DNA of 64,000 nt from Desulfoscipio geothermicus (lineage in GTDB: Bacteria > Bacillota > Desulfotomaculia > Desulfotomaculales > Desulfallaceae): assembly GCA_016841205.1 (NCBI GenBank), contig JAENZP010000001.1:124001-188000 (forward strand). The letters are read 5' to 3'. Under the pieces are notes generated by a model. The model ran no database searches. It was not told where the DNA came from and worked only from the letters and a program-made list of their open reading frames with translations. A program made the translations under genes and the position numbers. Positions 16,748 through 26,437 of this stretch are shown here, piece after piece. Position 1 is the first letter of the stretch. Each line of letters begins with the position of its first letter.

Positions 16748-19513
16748 CTAATTGGAGTTGAGCACTATATTAACAATGTTAACTACATCCAGCACGTTAA
16801 CGTAGCCGTCACTGTTTGCATCGGCGGCATAAAATTCGTCGGAGCTGGGCTGGATCTTGCCCAGAACGATGTTCACTGTTTTTACTACATCCAGGACGTT
16901 TACGTCACCATCATTATTCACATCTCCTTTGAGCGTCAAATTAGAGGACGCCCGTTTAACAGTGGCGGTATAAGTTTTGACCGTGCAATCTTCCGCGGTT
17001 ACTTCCACGGTGACCGGGTTGGCCCCTTCGTTAAGGCCGTATACCGTTTGAGCCACGCTGCTTGTTGCCAACGTTCCGTTAATTTTCAGGGTTGCTTTGC
17101 TGTCTGCAGTAGTGGCCGTGATACTCACGCCGGTCACATCATTGGGCACATCCACCGTGTAAGCGGTAACCGCCGGGTCAAAAGCCGGGCTCAGGGTATA
17201 GGAGTCCGAGTATACCATACCGGTTACCGATAGGTCGCTTAAGTCGGCATTGCTGCTTGGCATAGTGAAAAGATTAAGCCCGGCAGGAATGCTGCTGTTG
17301 TAATTAGCATCATCTCTGGACCAGCCCGTGAGGCTGCCGTCCGTTTTTAAGGCACAGATAGTTTCGTTTGTTGGCGCGCCGGATATCGCTTTGATATCGG
17401 TTGACTCTTCAAATGAAATCTGACCCCTCATACATACACCTTGAATAGTACCGTCATCAAATATAGCAACAGATACCTTAACTCCTCCCGCAATAGCCCG
17501 TACGTTTGATAACGAGTCAACAAAAGCCTGATTGCTTGTTACGTGAGAAGAATAACCGCCTATTGCTACCGTGCCGTCTTTCTTTAAAGCCAGCCAGTGA
17601 ATTCCTCCCGCTGCTATCGCTACCACATTTCCATCCAGACCTGCCGGCTCATTGGTGTCTCTCCCCCAAACTGTGATGCTCCCTGCATCATTAAGGGCCA
17701 CGGCATAGTTATTATTGATTGCCATTGCCACCACATTGCCTAGACCTTCAGGTACGATATCAACATTTCTAGTATTACTACCCCAAACAACAACCTCGCC
17801 GGCCTCTGTAACAACGGCAGACATATTACCGCCTGCTGCTATTGATTTTATTTTTAAGCCCTGCACTTCAGTGGGGATGGTATATGTGGACGGATTAAAA
17901 TATTGATCCAAAACACTGCCCCAACCAACTATTGTGCCATCCTCTTTTAACGCCAGCGTAAAACCAGCTCCTGCTGCCAAGGCCTTGACTCCGCTCAGTC
18001 CCGCCGGCACATTCAGCTGTCCGTAGGTGTTATCACCCCATACTTCCACTGTCCCATTTGCCTTAACGACGGCTGTATGCGGTAATTCATCAGCCACACC
18101 AACCGCCATTTTAGCCGCATATTGCGCATAGTCGCTGGCGGCATAGGCCTCCGGGGTCTGCGGCAGGGGATTAACTTGGCCTGCGTCGTTCGCCCGGTTG
18201 ACGGTAATATCATAGTTCTTGACCGTGCCGTCTTCCGCGGTTACTTCCACGGTGACCGGGTTAGCCCCTTCGTTAAGGCCGTATACCGTTTGAGCTACGC
18301 TGCTGGCTGCTAACGTTCCGTTAATTTTCAGGGTTGCTTTGCTATCTGCAGTAGTGGCCGTTATACTCACGCCGGTCACATCATTGGGCACATCCACCGT
18401 GTAAGCGATAACCGCCGGGTCAAAAGCCGGAGTCAGGGTATAGGAGTCCGAGTATACCGTACCGGTTACCGATAGGTCGCTTAAGTCGGCATTGCTGCTT
18501 GGCATGGTGAAAAGATTAAGCCCGTCAGGAATGCTGCCGTTGTAATTAGCATCATCTCTGGACCAACCCGTGAGGCTGCCGTCCGTTTGTAAAGCACAAA
18601 TAGTTTCGTTTGTTGGCGCGCCGGATATAGCTTTGATACCGGATAACCCATTAAATGAAGTTATATCACCAGTCATACATACACCTTGAATAGTACCGTC
18701 AGCAAATATAGCAACAGATACCTTAATTCCTCCCGCAATAGCCCGTACGTTTGATAACGAGTCAACAAAAGCCTGATTGCTTGTTACGTGAGAAGAATAA
18801 CCGCCTATTGCTACCGTGCCGTCTTTCTTTAAAGCCAGCCAGTGAATTCCTCCCGCTGCTATCGCTACCACATTTCCATCCAGACCTGCCGGCTCATTGG
18901 TGTCTCTCCCCCAAACTGTGATGCTCCCTGCATCATTAAGGGCCACGGCATAGTTATTATTGATTGCCATTGCCACCACATTGCCTAGACCTTCAGGTAC
19001 GATATCAACATTTCTAGTATTACTACCCCAAACAACAACCTCGCCGGCCTCTGTAACAACGGCAGACATATTACCGCCTGCTGCTATTGATTTTATTTTT
19101 AAGCCCTGCACTTCAGTGGGGATGGTATATGTGGACGGATTAAAATATTGATCCAAAACACTGCCCCAACCAACTATTGTGCCATCCTCTTTTAACGCCA
19201 GCGTAAAACCAGCTCCTGCTGCCAAGGCCTTGACTCCGCTCAGTCCCGCCGGCACATTCAGCTGTCCGTAGGTGTTATCACCCCATACTTCCACTGTCCC
19301 ATTTGCCTTAACGACGGCTGTATGCGGTAATTCATCAGCCACACCAACCGCCATTTTAGCCGCATATTGCGCATAGTCGCTGGCGGCATAGGCCTCCGGG
19401 GTCTGCGGCAGGGGATTAACTTCCTCTGCCAAGCCGATAGGTATACAGGTAAACATCAACGACAAACAAATTAATACCGACAAGATCCTTTTAATCCGTT
19501 TTACTCTTTGCAT
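16748..19513 (-). CDS. RCC1-repeat surface protein with internal duplication and C-terminal dockerin
   Basis: A 921-aa exported protein. The signal peptide is about residues 1-29. Two almost identical 415-residue halves start at NPLPQTPEAYAASDY (about 33 and 448). Each holds RCC1-type propeller blades (ALKEDGTIVGWG, VVTEAGEVVVWGSN, ALKKDGTVAIGG) followed by a cadherin-like beta-sandwich domain (YTVDVPNDVTGVSITATT, LNEGANPVTVEVTAEDG). The last 60 residues are a type I dockerin with two calcium loops (GDVNNDGDVNVLDVV and DANSDGYVNVLDVV). Dockerins normally dock to cohesins, but none is in the window. AAAAGGAG precedes the ATG. Unlike its two RCC1 neighbours it lacks the recurring C-terminal domain. 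Confidence 0.85.
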   Translation of the reverse strand: MQRVKRIKRILSVLICLSLMFTCIPIGLAEEVNPLPQTPEAYAASDYAQYAAKMAVGVADELPHTAVVKANGTVEVWGDNTYGQLNVPAGLSGVKALAAGAGFTLALKEDGTIVGWGSVLDQYFNPSTYTIPTEVQGLKIKSIAAGGNMSAVVTEAGEVVVWGSNTRNVDIVPEGLGNVVAMAINNNYAVALNDAGSITVWGRDTNEPAGLDGNVVAIAAGGIHWLALKKDGTVAIGGYSSHVTSNQAFVDSLSNVRAIAGGIKVSVAIFADGTIQGVCMTGDITSFNGLSGIKAISGAPTNETICALQTDGSLTGWSRDDANYNGSIPDGLNLFTMPSSNADLSDLSVTGTVYSDSYTLTPAFDPAVIAYTVDVPNDVTGVSITATTADSKATLKINGTLAASSVAQTVYGLNEGANPVTVEVTAEDGTVKNYDITVNRANDAGQVNPLPQTPEAYAASDYAQYAAKMAVGVADELPHTAVVKANGTVEVWGDNTYGQLNVPAGLSGVKALAAGAGFTLALKEDGTIVGWGSVLDQYFNPSTYTIPTEVQGLKIKSIAAGGNMSAVVTEAGEVVVWGSNTRNVDIVPEGLGNVVAMAINNNYAVALNDAGSITVWGRDTNEPAGLDGNVVAIAAGGIHWLALKKDGTVAIGGYSSHVTSNQAFVDSLSNVRAIAGGVKVSVAIFDDGTIQGVCMRGQISFEESTDIKAISGAPTNETICALKTDGSLTGWSRDDANYNSSIPAGLNLFTMPSSNADLSDLSVTGMVYSDSYTLSPAFDPAVTAYTVDVPNDVTGVSITATTADSKATLKINGTLATSSVAQTVYGLNEGANPVTVEVTAEDCTVKTYTATVKRASSNLTLKGDVNNDGDVNVLDVVKTVNIVLGKIQPSSDEFYAADANSDGYVNVLDVVNIVNIVLNSN
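16945..18175. repeat. Long direct repeat, copy 1 (period 1245 bp)
   Basis: This stretch is repeated at 18190-19420 with only scattered base differences over most of its length. The offset is 1245 bp, exactly 415 codons, so the reading frame is kept. The strongest divergence is at about 17395-17470 compared with 18640-18715. The near identity indicates a recent tandem duplication or ongoing gene conversion inside the 921-aa gene. Confidence 0.9.
18190..19420. repeat. Long direct repeat, copy 2 (period 1245 bp)
   Basis: Second copy of the 1245-bp unit, encoding the N-terminal half of the 921-aa RCC1 protein. Even stretches free to vary at third codon positions are the same in both copies between about 18740-19400 and 17495-18155. 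Confidence 0.9.
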
Positions 19514-19544
19514 TTGCTAACACTCCTTTTTGCGTTTCAGGTTC

Positions 19545-20191
19545 TTACACTTATCATTTATTGTTCTGTTACGGTAAAACTCAAATTCTGGCTTGGGTTG
19601 GCCCGGGGCACCATGGTATCCCAACCGTCCCAAACAAATACATCCACGTAAGCTTGCCCGCTTAAGCTATCCGGCATGGTAAAATCTATGCTGACCGCTT
19701 TACCGTCAACCGGAATCTCACCCGCCAGCCCGACACATTCCAGCACCTGACCGCCGCCGGCAGCAGTGGCGCCGTCACCGATGCGCACCTGCATGATCAC
19801 TAGTCCATCTTGTGGGGCGCAGTAATTGTTGGCTATATTGGCGTTAATGCGGTAGCCGCCTTGGCCGGCCACGGAAGTGATGCTCTGGCCCGACGAGTCG
19901 AGCAGTTCTACCTTGTCCACGGCAAAATAGTGCCCGGATAATACATTAAGCCCCTCCAGCATCTGATTGATTTCTTCATTGTAAGGCCCGCCGCCAAAGT
20001 ATTTAAGGGTGCCGTCCCTGTAGATTATCGTGTAATCTGTTATTGTTAATACATTTTTCTCAGCGGCCAGCTCTTCGGCGTAATCTGTATAAGCACCCCA
20101 GACTACGATTGTACCGTCCGCCTTTACGGCCAAACCGCCGGCACATACGGCGGCCACATCATGTAAGCCAACCGGTACATTCCTATTGCCA
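19545..20191. repeat. Block shared with 23683-24329 (3' end of first RCC1 gene)
   Basis: From the short sequence downstream of the stop codon into the gene, about 645 bp match 23683-24329 at an offset of 4138 bp. I noticed one mismatch, near the outer edge. Upstream of about 20191 the two genes diverge gradually. A sharp edge of this kind suggests gene conversion or a recent duplication followed by unequal divergence. Confidence 0.85.
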
Positions 20192-23100
20192 CCGGAATTA
20201 TTACCCCAGACTACCACCGTGCCGTTCCCTCTTAAGGCTATGCAGCTTGCACCGTTAGCACAGATATCTACCACGTTATTTAAGCCCGGCGGGACGTCCC
20301 GCTGGCCGCAATCGTTATTGCCCCAAGCCACCACCGTGCCGTCTTCTTTTAAGGCAACGGAACAATCACCACCTGTGAAAATACGGGCCACGTCAGTCAA
20401 ACCGGCCGGTACGTCGCACTGGCCGTAATCGTTATTGCCCCAGGCCGCCACCGTGCCGTCCTCCTTTAGAGCCAGGCAGTGGGAAGAGCCCGCCGCTATG
20501 GCTTTAACCCCGCCCAGGTTTTCCGGCACGTCACACTCGCCGTTATAGTTACTGCCCCAGGCCACCACCGTGCCGTCTTCTTTTAAAGCCAGACAGTACA
20601 GGCTATAAGCATCGATAGCCTTAACATTGCTTAAGCCTTCCGGCAGATCGCAAGCGCCTTCCCGGTTATCGCCCCAAACCACAACCGTGCCGTCCTGCTG
20701 TAAAGCCATTACAAAATACCCTGTAACCTTGATTGCCTTAACGTTGTTTAAACCCGCTGGCACATCAGCTTGGCCATGATAATTTTTAGGGTCACATACT
20801 TTGACAGTACCGTCCATATTTAATACGGCATAGCCTAAGCCGATAACCTTAGCGGCGGCCTGGATATAGTCGCTGGCTGCATAAGCAGCCGGGGTCTGGG
20901 GAATATTGGGCGACGGACCGCTGTATGGGGGCGGGTCGTCCGCAAAAAGGTTCAGCCCCTGGGGTACGTTACATTGACAATAATAATCATCACCCCAGGC
21001 AGTAACCGTACCGTCCTCATTTAAGGCCAGCAGGTAATCACTGCCACTGTTGATGGCCAGTACTTCCCGGTCAAGTTCAAGAGGAACACCTAAATCAATA
21101 TTTTCACCATATTGGTTACCCCAGACGGCTAGGCTGCCGTCCCACTTTAAGGCAGCGGCATAATTTGAGCCCACGGCAATGGCCTTGACATACTGCAGGT
21201 GGATATTTTCAAATTCCACACCATTATAGTCTGTTCCCCAAATCACCAGGGTGCCGTCAGCCTTCAGGGCCATACTGTAATATAATTGAACAGCTATTGC
21301 CACCACATGGTCCAGCCCGGCAGGCACGTCACACTGGCCGAAAGAATTATTACCCCAGGCTACCACTGTGCCGTCGGCTTTGAGAGCCAGCATGTGTCTA
21401 CTGCCGCACTCGATATCCACTACATCACCGGCTTCATTCAACCCAGCCGGAACGTCGCACTGGCCGTAATCATAAAGCGGTTCGCCCCAGACAACCACCC
21501 TGCCGTTCTTGGTCAAGGCGGCGGAAAAATATTGGCCGGCAGCAATATCCACTACATCACTTAACCCAGCCGGTACATTGCTCTCAGCATACCTACCGCC
21601 CCAAGCGACAACGGTGCCGTCCTTCTTTAAGGCTAGACTGGAACTGCAGGTGGCTAAGTCGATAACATTGTCCAAGCCGGCCGGGACATTACACTCACCA
21701 TCAGCATTATTGCCCCAGGCGACTACCGTGCCGTCTTTTTTTAAAACCAGATTGTTACCACCTGCCGCCAACCGGCGGGCATAGGCAGCGTAATCGCTGG
21801 CCTGATAGGCTCTGGGGGTCTGGGGCAGGGCGAACTCACCGCTGACCCGTTTGACGTGGAGAGTGTAGGTGCGCTGGCTGCCGCTTTCAGCAGTTACCTT
21901 GATTTCGATGGGGTTGTCGCCTATCGCCAGGCTAGAGCCATTAAACACCGAAGCGACACCGGCAGCTGCCGGTTCTCCGTCGATCTCCAGTGTGGCTTTG
22001 CTGCTATAGGGCTGCGCGGTAATACGCACCTCCGCCACCTCGTAATCTACATCAACCACCCCTTCGCATTGAATACAGCTAAATTTGGGATAAATACTGC
22101 AGCTGGTAATTTTTGTTTCTCCTGCCTCGTAAACCACAGCAGCCACGCTAAGACTGCCAAGTTTATCGTTGGTGCTGACGGCGCTTAACAGGTTGAGTCC
22201 GTCCGGCACGTCGCCCATACCGCTATCGTTTCTGCCCCAGGAGGCCAGCGTACCGTCCTCTCTAACGATGTACATATCAAAAGGTCCGGCGGCCAGGGCC
22301 TGTACCGGGCCCAGCCCGGACGGGACATCAAGCAGTCCGTATTGGTCTTTCCCCCAAACCGTAATGTTACCGTCGGCTGTAAGAGCTGCCGAGTAATTTA
22401 TTCCGGCGGCCACAGCCCGCACATTAGCAAGCCCTGCCGGTACGGGATATGCGTCGTTACCCCAGCAAACAACGGTACCGTCTGTCTTTAAAACAAGAAC
22501 ATGGCTGCTTCCGGCGGCTATAGCTACTGCATTGCCGCCAAACCCTTCGGGCACGGCGCACTGCCGGTATGCATCATTCCTGTCCCAGGCGGATACCGCA
22601 CCGTCATCGGCCAGGGCCAACACATAATTGTTATTCATGGCTATCGCCTTCAGGGCTTTTTCGCTTTCCAGTACTTGACTGTTTTCTATATTCGCGCCCC
22701 AGACAACTATCTTGTCGTCTTTAGTGAGTACAGCGGAGTTTGAATCTGTAGCTGCAATAGCTTTAATTTTTAACCCTGCCAGTGCTGCGGGAATATCGCA
22801 CTGGCCTTTGTTATTAGGCCCCCAGGCGACTATTGTGCCGTCCTCTTTTAAGGCCAGCGTATGGCCGGAGGCGATCACGGTCTTTACTCCCGTCGCCTCC
22901 ATCGGAACTTCCAACTTCCCATAGGTGTTGTCACCCCATGCCTGCACCGTCCCGTCCGGCAGGACCACTGCCGCATGCATCGAACCGACCGCCAGCCTGG
23001 AGGCCAATTGCACGTAATCGCTAGAAGCGTAAGCCTCCGGTGTCTGGGGCAGTTCACCGGCCCCGTAAACCTCTTCATCTACCGCCGCCTTGTAAACATA

Positions 23101-23211
23101 ACTGTCCACAGTCGGGCTGCTCGTGGTGTTGCCGTCACCGGCGGCCCAGACCGCCGGCAGCGAGCCGAGCAGCAGGACCAGACATAGGAGCAGCGAGAAA
23201 ATCTTTTTCAT
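19558..23211 (-). CDS. Large secreted RCC1-repeat protein (three propeller blocks)
   Basis: A 1217-aa exported protein with signal peptide 1-23 (ends AVWA). Three blocks of RCC1-like blades (DGTVVAWGNN.G.C.VP.GL) are each introduced by a helical-looking motif: LPQTPEAYASSDY, LPQTPRAYQASDY and IPQTPAAYAASDY. A cadherin-like beta-sandwich (about residues 345-450, ending YTLHVKRVSG) separates blocks 1 and 2. The last 115 residues or so are the recurring C-terminal domain (DKVELLDSSGQSITSVAG to FVWDGWD). There is no SLH or membrane anchor, so it is probably free or held by the C-terminal domain. RCC1 propellers are protein-interaction scaffolds; the partner is unknown. It is a paralogue of the gene at 23696-26437. 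Confidence 0.85.
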   Translation of the reverse strand: MKKIFSLLLCLVLLLGSLPAVWAAGDGNTTSSPTVDSYVYKAAVDEEVYGAGELPQTPEAYASSDYVQLASRLAVGSMHAAVVLPDGTVQAWGDNTYGKLEVPMEATGVKTVIASGHTLALKEDGTIVAWGPNNKGQCDIPAALAGLKIKAIAATDSNSAVLTKDDKIVVWGANIENSQVLESEKALKAIAMNNNYVLALADDGAVSAWDRNDAYRQCAVPEGFGGNAVAIAAGSSHVLVLKTDGTVVCWGNDAYPVPAGLANVRAVAAGINYSAALTADGNITVWGKDQYGLLDVPSGLGPVQALAAGPFDMYIVREDGTLASWGRNDSGMGDVPDGLNLLSAVSTNDKLGSLSVAAVVYEAGETKITSCSIYPKFSCIQCEGVVDVDYEVAEVRITAQPYSSKATLEIDGEPAAAGVASVFNGSSLAIGDNPIEIKVTAESGSQRTYTLHVKRVSGEFALPQTPRAYQASDYAAYARRLAAGGNNLVLKKDGTVVAWGNNADGECNVPAGLDNVIDLATCSSSLALKKDGTVVAWGGRYAESNVPAGLSDVVDIAAGQYFSAALTKNGRVVVWGEPLYDYGQCDVPAGLNEAGDVVDIECGSRHMLALKADGTVVAWGNNSFGQCDVPAGLDHVVAIAVQLYYSMALKADGTLVIWGTDYNGVEFENIHLQYVKAIAVGSNYAAALKWDGSLAVWGNQYGENIDLGVPLELDREVLAINSGSDYLLALNEDGTVTAWGDDYYCQCNVPQGLNLFADDPPPYSGPSPNIPQTPAAYAASDYIQAAAKVIGLGYAVLNMDGTVKVCDPKNYHGQADVPAGLNNVKAIKVTGYFVMALQQDGTVVVWGDNREGACDLPEGLSNVKAIDAYSLYCLALKEDGTVVAWGSNYNGECDVPENLGGVKAIAAGSSHCLALKEDGTVAAWGNNDYGQCDVPAGLTDVARIFTGGDCSVALKEDGTVVAWGNNDCGQRDVPPGLNNVVDICANGASCIALRGNGTVVVWGNNSGGNRNVPVGLHDVAAVCAGGLAVKADGTIVVWGAYTDYAEELAAEKNVLTITDYTIIYRDGTLKYFGGGPYNEEINQMLEGLNVLSGHYFAVDKVELLDSSGQSITSVAGQGGYRINANIANNYCAPQDGLVIMQVRIGDGATAAGGGQVLECVGLAGEIPVDGKAVSIDFTMPDSLSGQAYVDVFVWDGWDTMVPRANPSQNLSFTVTEQ

Positions 23212-23309
23212 GGACTTCTCTTCCTTTCCCGGTTTCGTGCCAATCCAATAAGAAAAATGTGATAAAATGATGGGCCGCAGCAGCTTGCGGTCAATCTAGC
23301 TGGTTTTTT

Positions 23310-23580
23310 ACATACTGAGTGGCAATTATTGCCGGTACTTCATATTTAACATGTGGATCTCCAGGATCAGGATAATAATAGCGTGTATTGTCCAGCAAAG
23401 AGCTCTGCCGAGTGTTACCGAGTAGTTATCGGAAGCGGTTATTTCAATGCCGGCAACATCGCTAAGGTCATATTGAATCTGATTATCCAACGCATCATTT
23501 AGAACCTGCTGCAATTCCGGACCGTAGGCGGTGTAATACCGAGACCGATCACGACAGAAATCGCAAGTTGAATAGCTTTG
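23310..23580 (-). pseudogene. Decayed copy of the 191-aa YedY-like gene at 26567
   Basis: The plus-strand text at 23310-23580 matches 26690-26955 with many substitutions and small deletions. The surviving frame (MQQVLNDALDNQIQYDLSDV, then GIEITASDNYSVTLGR) aligns with residues from about 88 on of the intact protein (MEQVFNDALTNQGQYDLDDV). It then shifts frame at the LLDTTRYYY region. No start or signal peptide survives. It lies upstream of the 1217-aa RCC1 gene, just as the intact gene lies upstream of the 913-aa RCC1 gene, so a two-gene unit was duplicated and one member decayed. Confidence 0.8.
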
Positions 23581-23682
23581 CTTCTTATTAATTAACGAAG
23601 GTGTTCATTTCCTCGCTACCTGAATTCAATTACGCTACTTAACAAAGATTACTTTGAAAAGATATCCTTGTATTACAGGTTT

Positions 23683-24329
23683 TTACACTTATCATTTATT
23701 GTTCTGTTACGGTAAAACTCAAATTCTGGCTTGGGTTGGCCCGGGGCACCATGGTATCCCAACCGTCCCAAACAAATACATCCACGTAAGCTTGCCCGCT
23801 TAAGCTATCCGGCATGGTAAAATCTATGCTGACCGCTTTACCGTCAACCGGAATCTCACCCGCCAGCCCGACACATTCCAGCACCTGACCGCCGCCGGCA
23901 GCAGTGGCGCCGTCACCGATGCGCACCTGCATGATCACTAGTCCATCTTGTGGGGCGCAGTAATTGTTGGCTATATTGGCGTTAATGCGGTAGCCGCCTT
24001 GGCCGGCCACGGAAGTGATGCTCTGGCCCGACGAGTCGAGCAGTTCTACCTTGTCCACGGCAAAATAGTGCCCGGATAATACATTAAGCCCCTCCAGCAT
24101 CTGATTGATTTCTTCATTGTAAGGCCCGCCGCCAAAGTATTTAAGGGTGCCGTCCCTGTAGATTATCGTGTAATCTGTTATTGTTAATACATTTTTCTCA
24201 GCGGCCAGCTCTTCGGCGTAATCTGTATAAGCACCCCAGACTACGATTGTACCGTCCGCCTTTACGGCCAAACCGCCGGCACATACGGCGGCCACATCAT
24301 GTAAGCCAACCGGTACATTCCTATTGCCA
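23683..24329. repeat. Block shared with 19545-20191 (3' end of second RCC1 gene)
   Basis: Partner of the block at 19545-20191. It encodes the same last ~205 residues, including the whole recurring C-terminal domain. The 5' leaders of the two genes (23213-23300 and 26439-26525) are also nearly the same, so the duplicated unit is at least 3.2 kb with a more variable middle. Confidence 0.85.
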
Positions 24330-26437
24330 CAGGAATTATTCCCCCAGACCACCACAGTGCCGTTCCCTCTTAAGGCTATGCAACTTGTATCGTTAACACA
24401 GATATCTACCACATTACTTAAACCCGGCGGTACGTCCCGCTGGCCGCAATCATTATTCCCCCAGGCCACCACCGTACCGTCATTTTTTAAGGCAACGGAA
24501 CAATCACCACATGTGAAAATACGGGCCACGTCAGTCAAACCGGCCGGTACGTCGCACTGGCCATAATCGTTATTACCCCAGGCCGCTACCGTGCCGTCTT
24601 CCTTTAGAGCCAGGCAGTGGGAAGATCCCGCCGCTATGGCTTTAACCCCGCCCAGGTTTTCCGGCACGTCACACTCACCGTTATAGTTACCGCCCCAGGC
24701 CACCACCGTACCGTCTTCTTTTAAAGCCAGACAGTATTGGCTATAAGCATCGATAGCCTTAACATTGCTTAAGCCTTCCGGCAGATCGCAGGCGCCATCC
24801 CGGTTATCGCCCCAAAACACTACCGTGCCGTCCTGTTGTAAAGCCATTATAAAATACGTTGTAACCTTGATTGACTTAACGTTGTTTAAACCAGCCGGCA
24901 CATCAGCACGGCCATGATAATTTTTAGGGTCACATACTTTGACAGTACCGTCCATATTTAATATGGCATGGCCGCCTCCCAAGCTGATAACCTTAGCGGC
25001 GGCCTGGACATAGTCGCTGGCGGCATAAGCAGCCGGGGTCTGGGGAATATTGGGCGACGGCCCGCTGTACGGGGTCGGGTCGTCCGCAAAAAGGTTCAGC
25101 CCCTGGGGTACGTCACATTGACCATAAGTATTATCACCCCAGGCCGTAACCGTGCCGTCCTCGTTTAAAGCCAGCAGGCAATCACTGCCACTGCTGATGG
25201 CCAGTACTTCACGGTCAAGTTCAAGAGGAACACCTAAATCAACATTTTCACCATATTGGTTACCCCAGACGGCCAGGCTGCCGTCCCACTTTAAGGCAGC
25301 GACATAATTTGAGCCCACGGCAATGGCCTTGACATACTGCAGGTGGATATTTTCAAATTCCACACCATTAGAGTCTGTTCCCCAGATCACCAGGGTGCCG
25401 TCAGCCTTCAGGGCCATACTGTAATTCGTATGAGTTGCTATTGCCACCACATGGTCCAGCCCGACAGGCACGTTACACTGGCCAACATAGTTATCACCCC
25501 AGGCTACCACCGTGCCGTCGGCTTTGAGGGCCAGCATATGCCTGGTGCCGCACTCGATATCCACTACATCGCCGGCTTCATTCAACCCCGCCGGCACGTC
25601 GCACTGGCCGTAATCGATAATCGGTTGACCCCAGACAACCACCCTGCCGTTCTTGGTTAACGCGGCGGAAAAATATTGGCCGGCAGAAATATCAACCACA
25701 TCACTTAACCCGTCCGGTACATTGCTCTCACCATTCCTGCCGCCCCAGGCGACAACAGTGCCGTCCTGTTTTAAAGCCAGGCTGTGCCTGTTACTGGCGG
25801 CCACAGCGGTGACGTTGTCCAGGCCGGCCGGGACGTTACACCCGCCATCAGCATTATAACCCCAGGCGATAACTGTGCCGTCCTTTTTTAAGGCCAGGTT
25901 AAGATCGCCTGACGCCAACCGGCGGGCATAGGCGGCGTACTCGCTGGCCTGGTAGGCCTGAGGGGTCTGGGGCAGGGTATATTCGCCGCTGACCCGTTTG
26001 ACGTGGAGAGTATAGGTTAACTGGCTGCCGCTTTCAGCCGTTACCTTAATCGGGATGAGATTGTCGCCCACCGCCAAATCCCTGCCGTAAACCGCCGTAG
26101 CGACACCGGCTGAAGCCGGTATCCCGTTTATTTCAAGGGTGGCCTTATCGCCGGAGGGCTGCGCGGTGATACGCACTTCTTCCGCCCCGTAGGCCACATC
26201 AATTATGCCCTCAGTCTGTGTACTGCTGAAGGCGGGATAGATTCCGCAGGAGATTATGTTTTCTTTTCCGTCCTGATATACCACGCTTTCCACGGTCAGG
26301 TCGGCAAGGGTACTGTCGTTATAGACGGTGTCAGTCACCGACGATGGGAATAGTTCAGTTGTTTCCTCCGCCCAGGCCGCCGGCAGCGAGCCGAGCAGCA
26401 GGACCAGACAGAGGAGCAGCGAGAAAATCTTTTTCAT
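23696..26437 (-). CDS. Secreted RCC1-repeat protein (two propeller blocks)
   Basis: A protein of 913 aa from the ATG at 26437 (AAGGAAGAG upstream), which gives the signal peptide MKKIFSLLLCLVLLLGSLPA; the longer frame to 26521 adds non-signal residues. A cadherin-like domain comes first (about residues 45-150). Two RCC1 blocks follow, introduced by LPQTPQAYQASEY and IPQTPAAYAASDY, then the recurring C-terminal domain. Relative to the 1217-aa paralogue it lacks the first propeller block of about 300 residues. The final 205 residues are identical between the two. Likely a secreted scaffold or ligand-binding protein; function is inferred from the fold only. Confidence 0.85.
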   Translation of the reverse strand: MKKIFSLLLCLVLLLGSLPAAWAEETTELFPSSVTDTVYNDSTLADLTVESVVYQDGKENIISCGIYPAFSSTQTEGIIDVAYGAEEVRITAQPSGDKATLEINGIPASAGVATAVYGRDLAVGDNLIPIKVTAESGSQLTYTLHVKRVSGEYTLPQTPQAYQASEYAAYARRLASGDLNLALKKDGTVIAWGYNADGGCNVPAGLDNVTAVAASNRHSLALKQDGTVVAWGGRNGESNVPDGLSDVVDISAGQYFSAALTKNGRVVVWGQPIIDYGQCDVPAGLNEAGDVVDIECGTRHMLALKADGTVVAWGDNYVGQCNVPVGLDHVVAIATHTNYSMALKADGTLVIWGTDSNGVEFENIHLQYVKAIAVGSNYVAALKWDGSLAVWGNQYGENVDLGVPLELDREVLAISSGSDCLLALNEDGTVTAWGDNTYGQCDVPQGLNLFADDPTPYSGPSPNIPQTPAAYAASDYVQAAAKVISLGGGHAILNMDGTVKVCDPKNYHGRADVPAGLNNVKSIKVTTYFIMALQQDGTVVFWGDNRDGACDLPEGLSNVKAIDAYSQYCLALKEDGTVVAWGGNYNGECDVPENLGGVKAIAAGSSHCLALKEDGTVAAWGNNDYGQCDVPAGLTDVARIFTCGDCSVALKNDGTVVAWGNNDCGQRDVPPGLSNVVDICVNDTSCIALRGNGTVVVWGNNSCGNRNVPVGLHDVAAVCAGGLAVKADGTIVVWGAYTDYAEELAAEKNVLTITDYTIIYRDGTLKYFGGGPYNEEINQMLEGLNVLSGHYFAVDKVELLDSSGQSITSVAGQGGYRINANIANNYCAPQDGLVIMQVRIGDGATAAGGGQVLECVGLAGEIPVDGKAVSIDFTMPDSLSGQAYVDVFVWDGWDTMVPRANPSQNLSFTVTEQ

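Noticed and set aside
17715-19151. Two identical 63-aa plus-strand frames (17715-17906 and 18960-19151)
   Set aside because: They are antisense shadows of the duplicated RCC1 gene and repeat only because the DNA is repeated.
19558-26437. Repetitive DNA considered as a CRISPR or satellite array
   Set aside because: The periodicity comes from RCC1 blades in an open coding frame; repeats are diverged, with no spacer/repeat structure.
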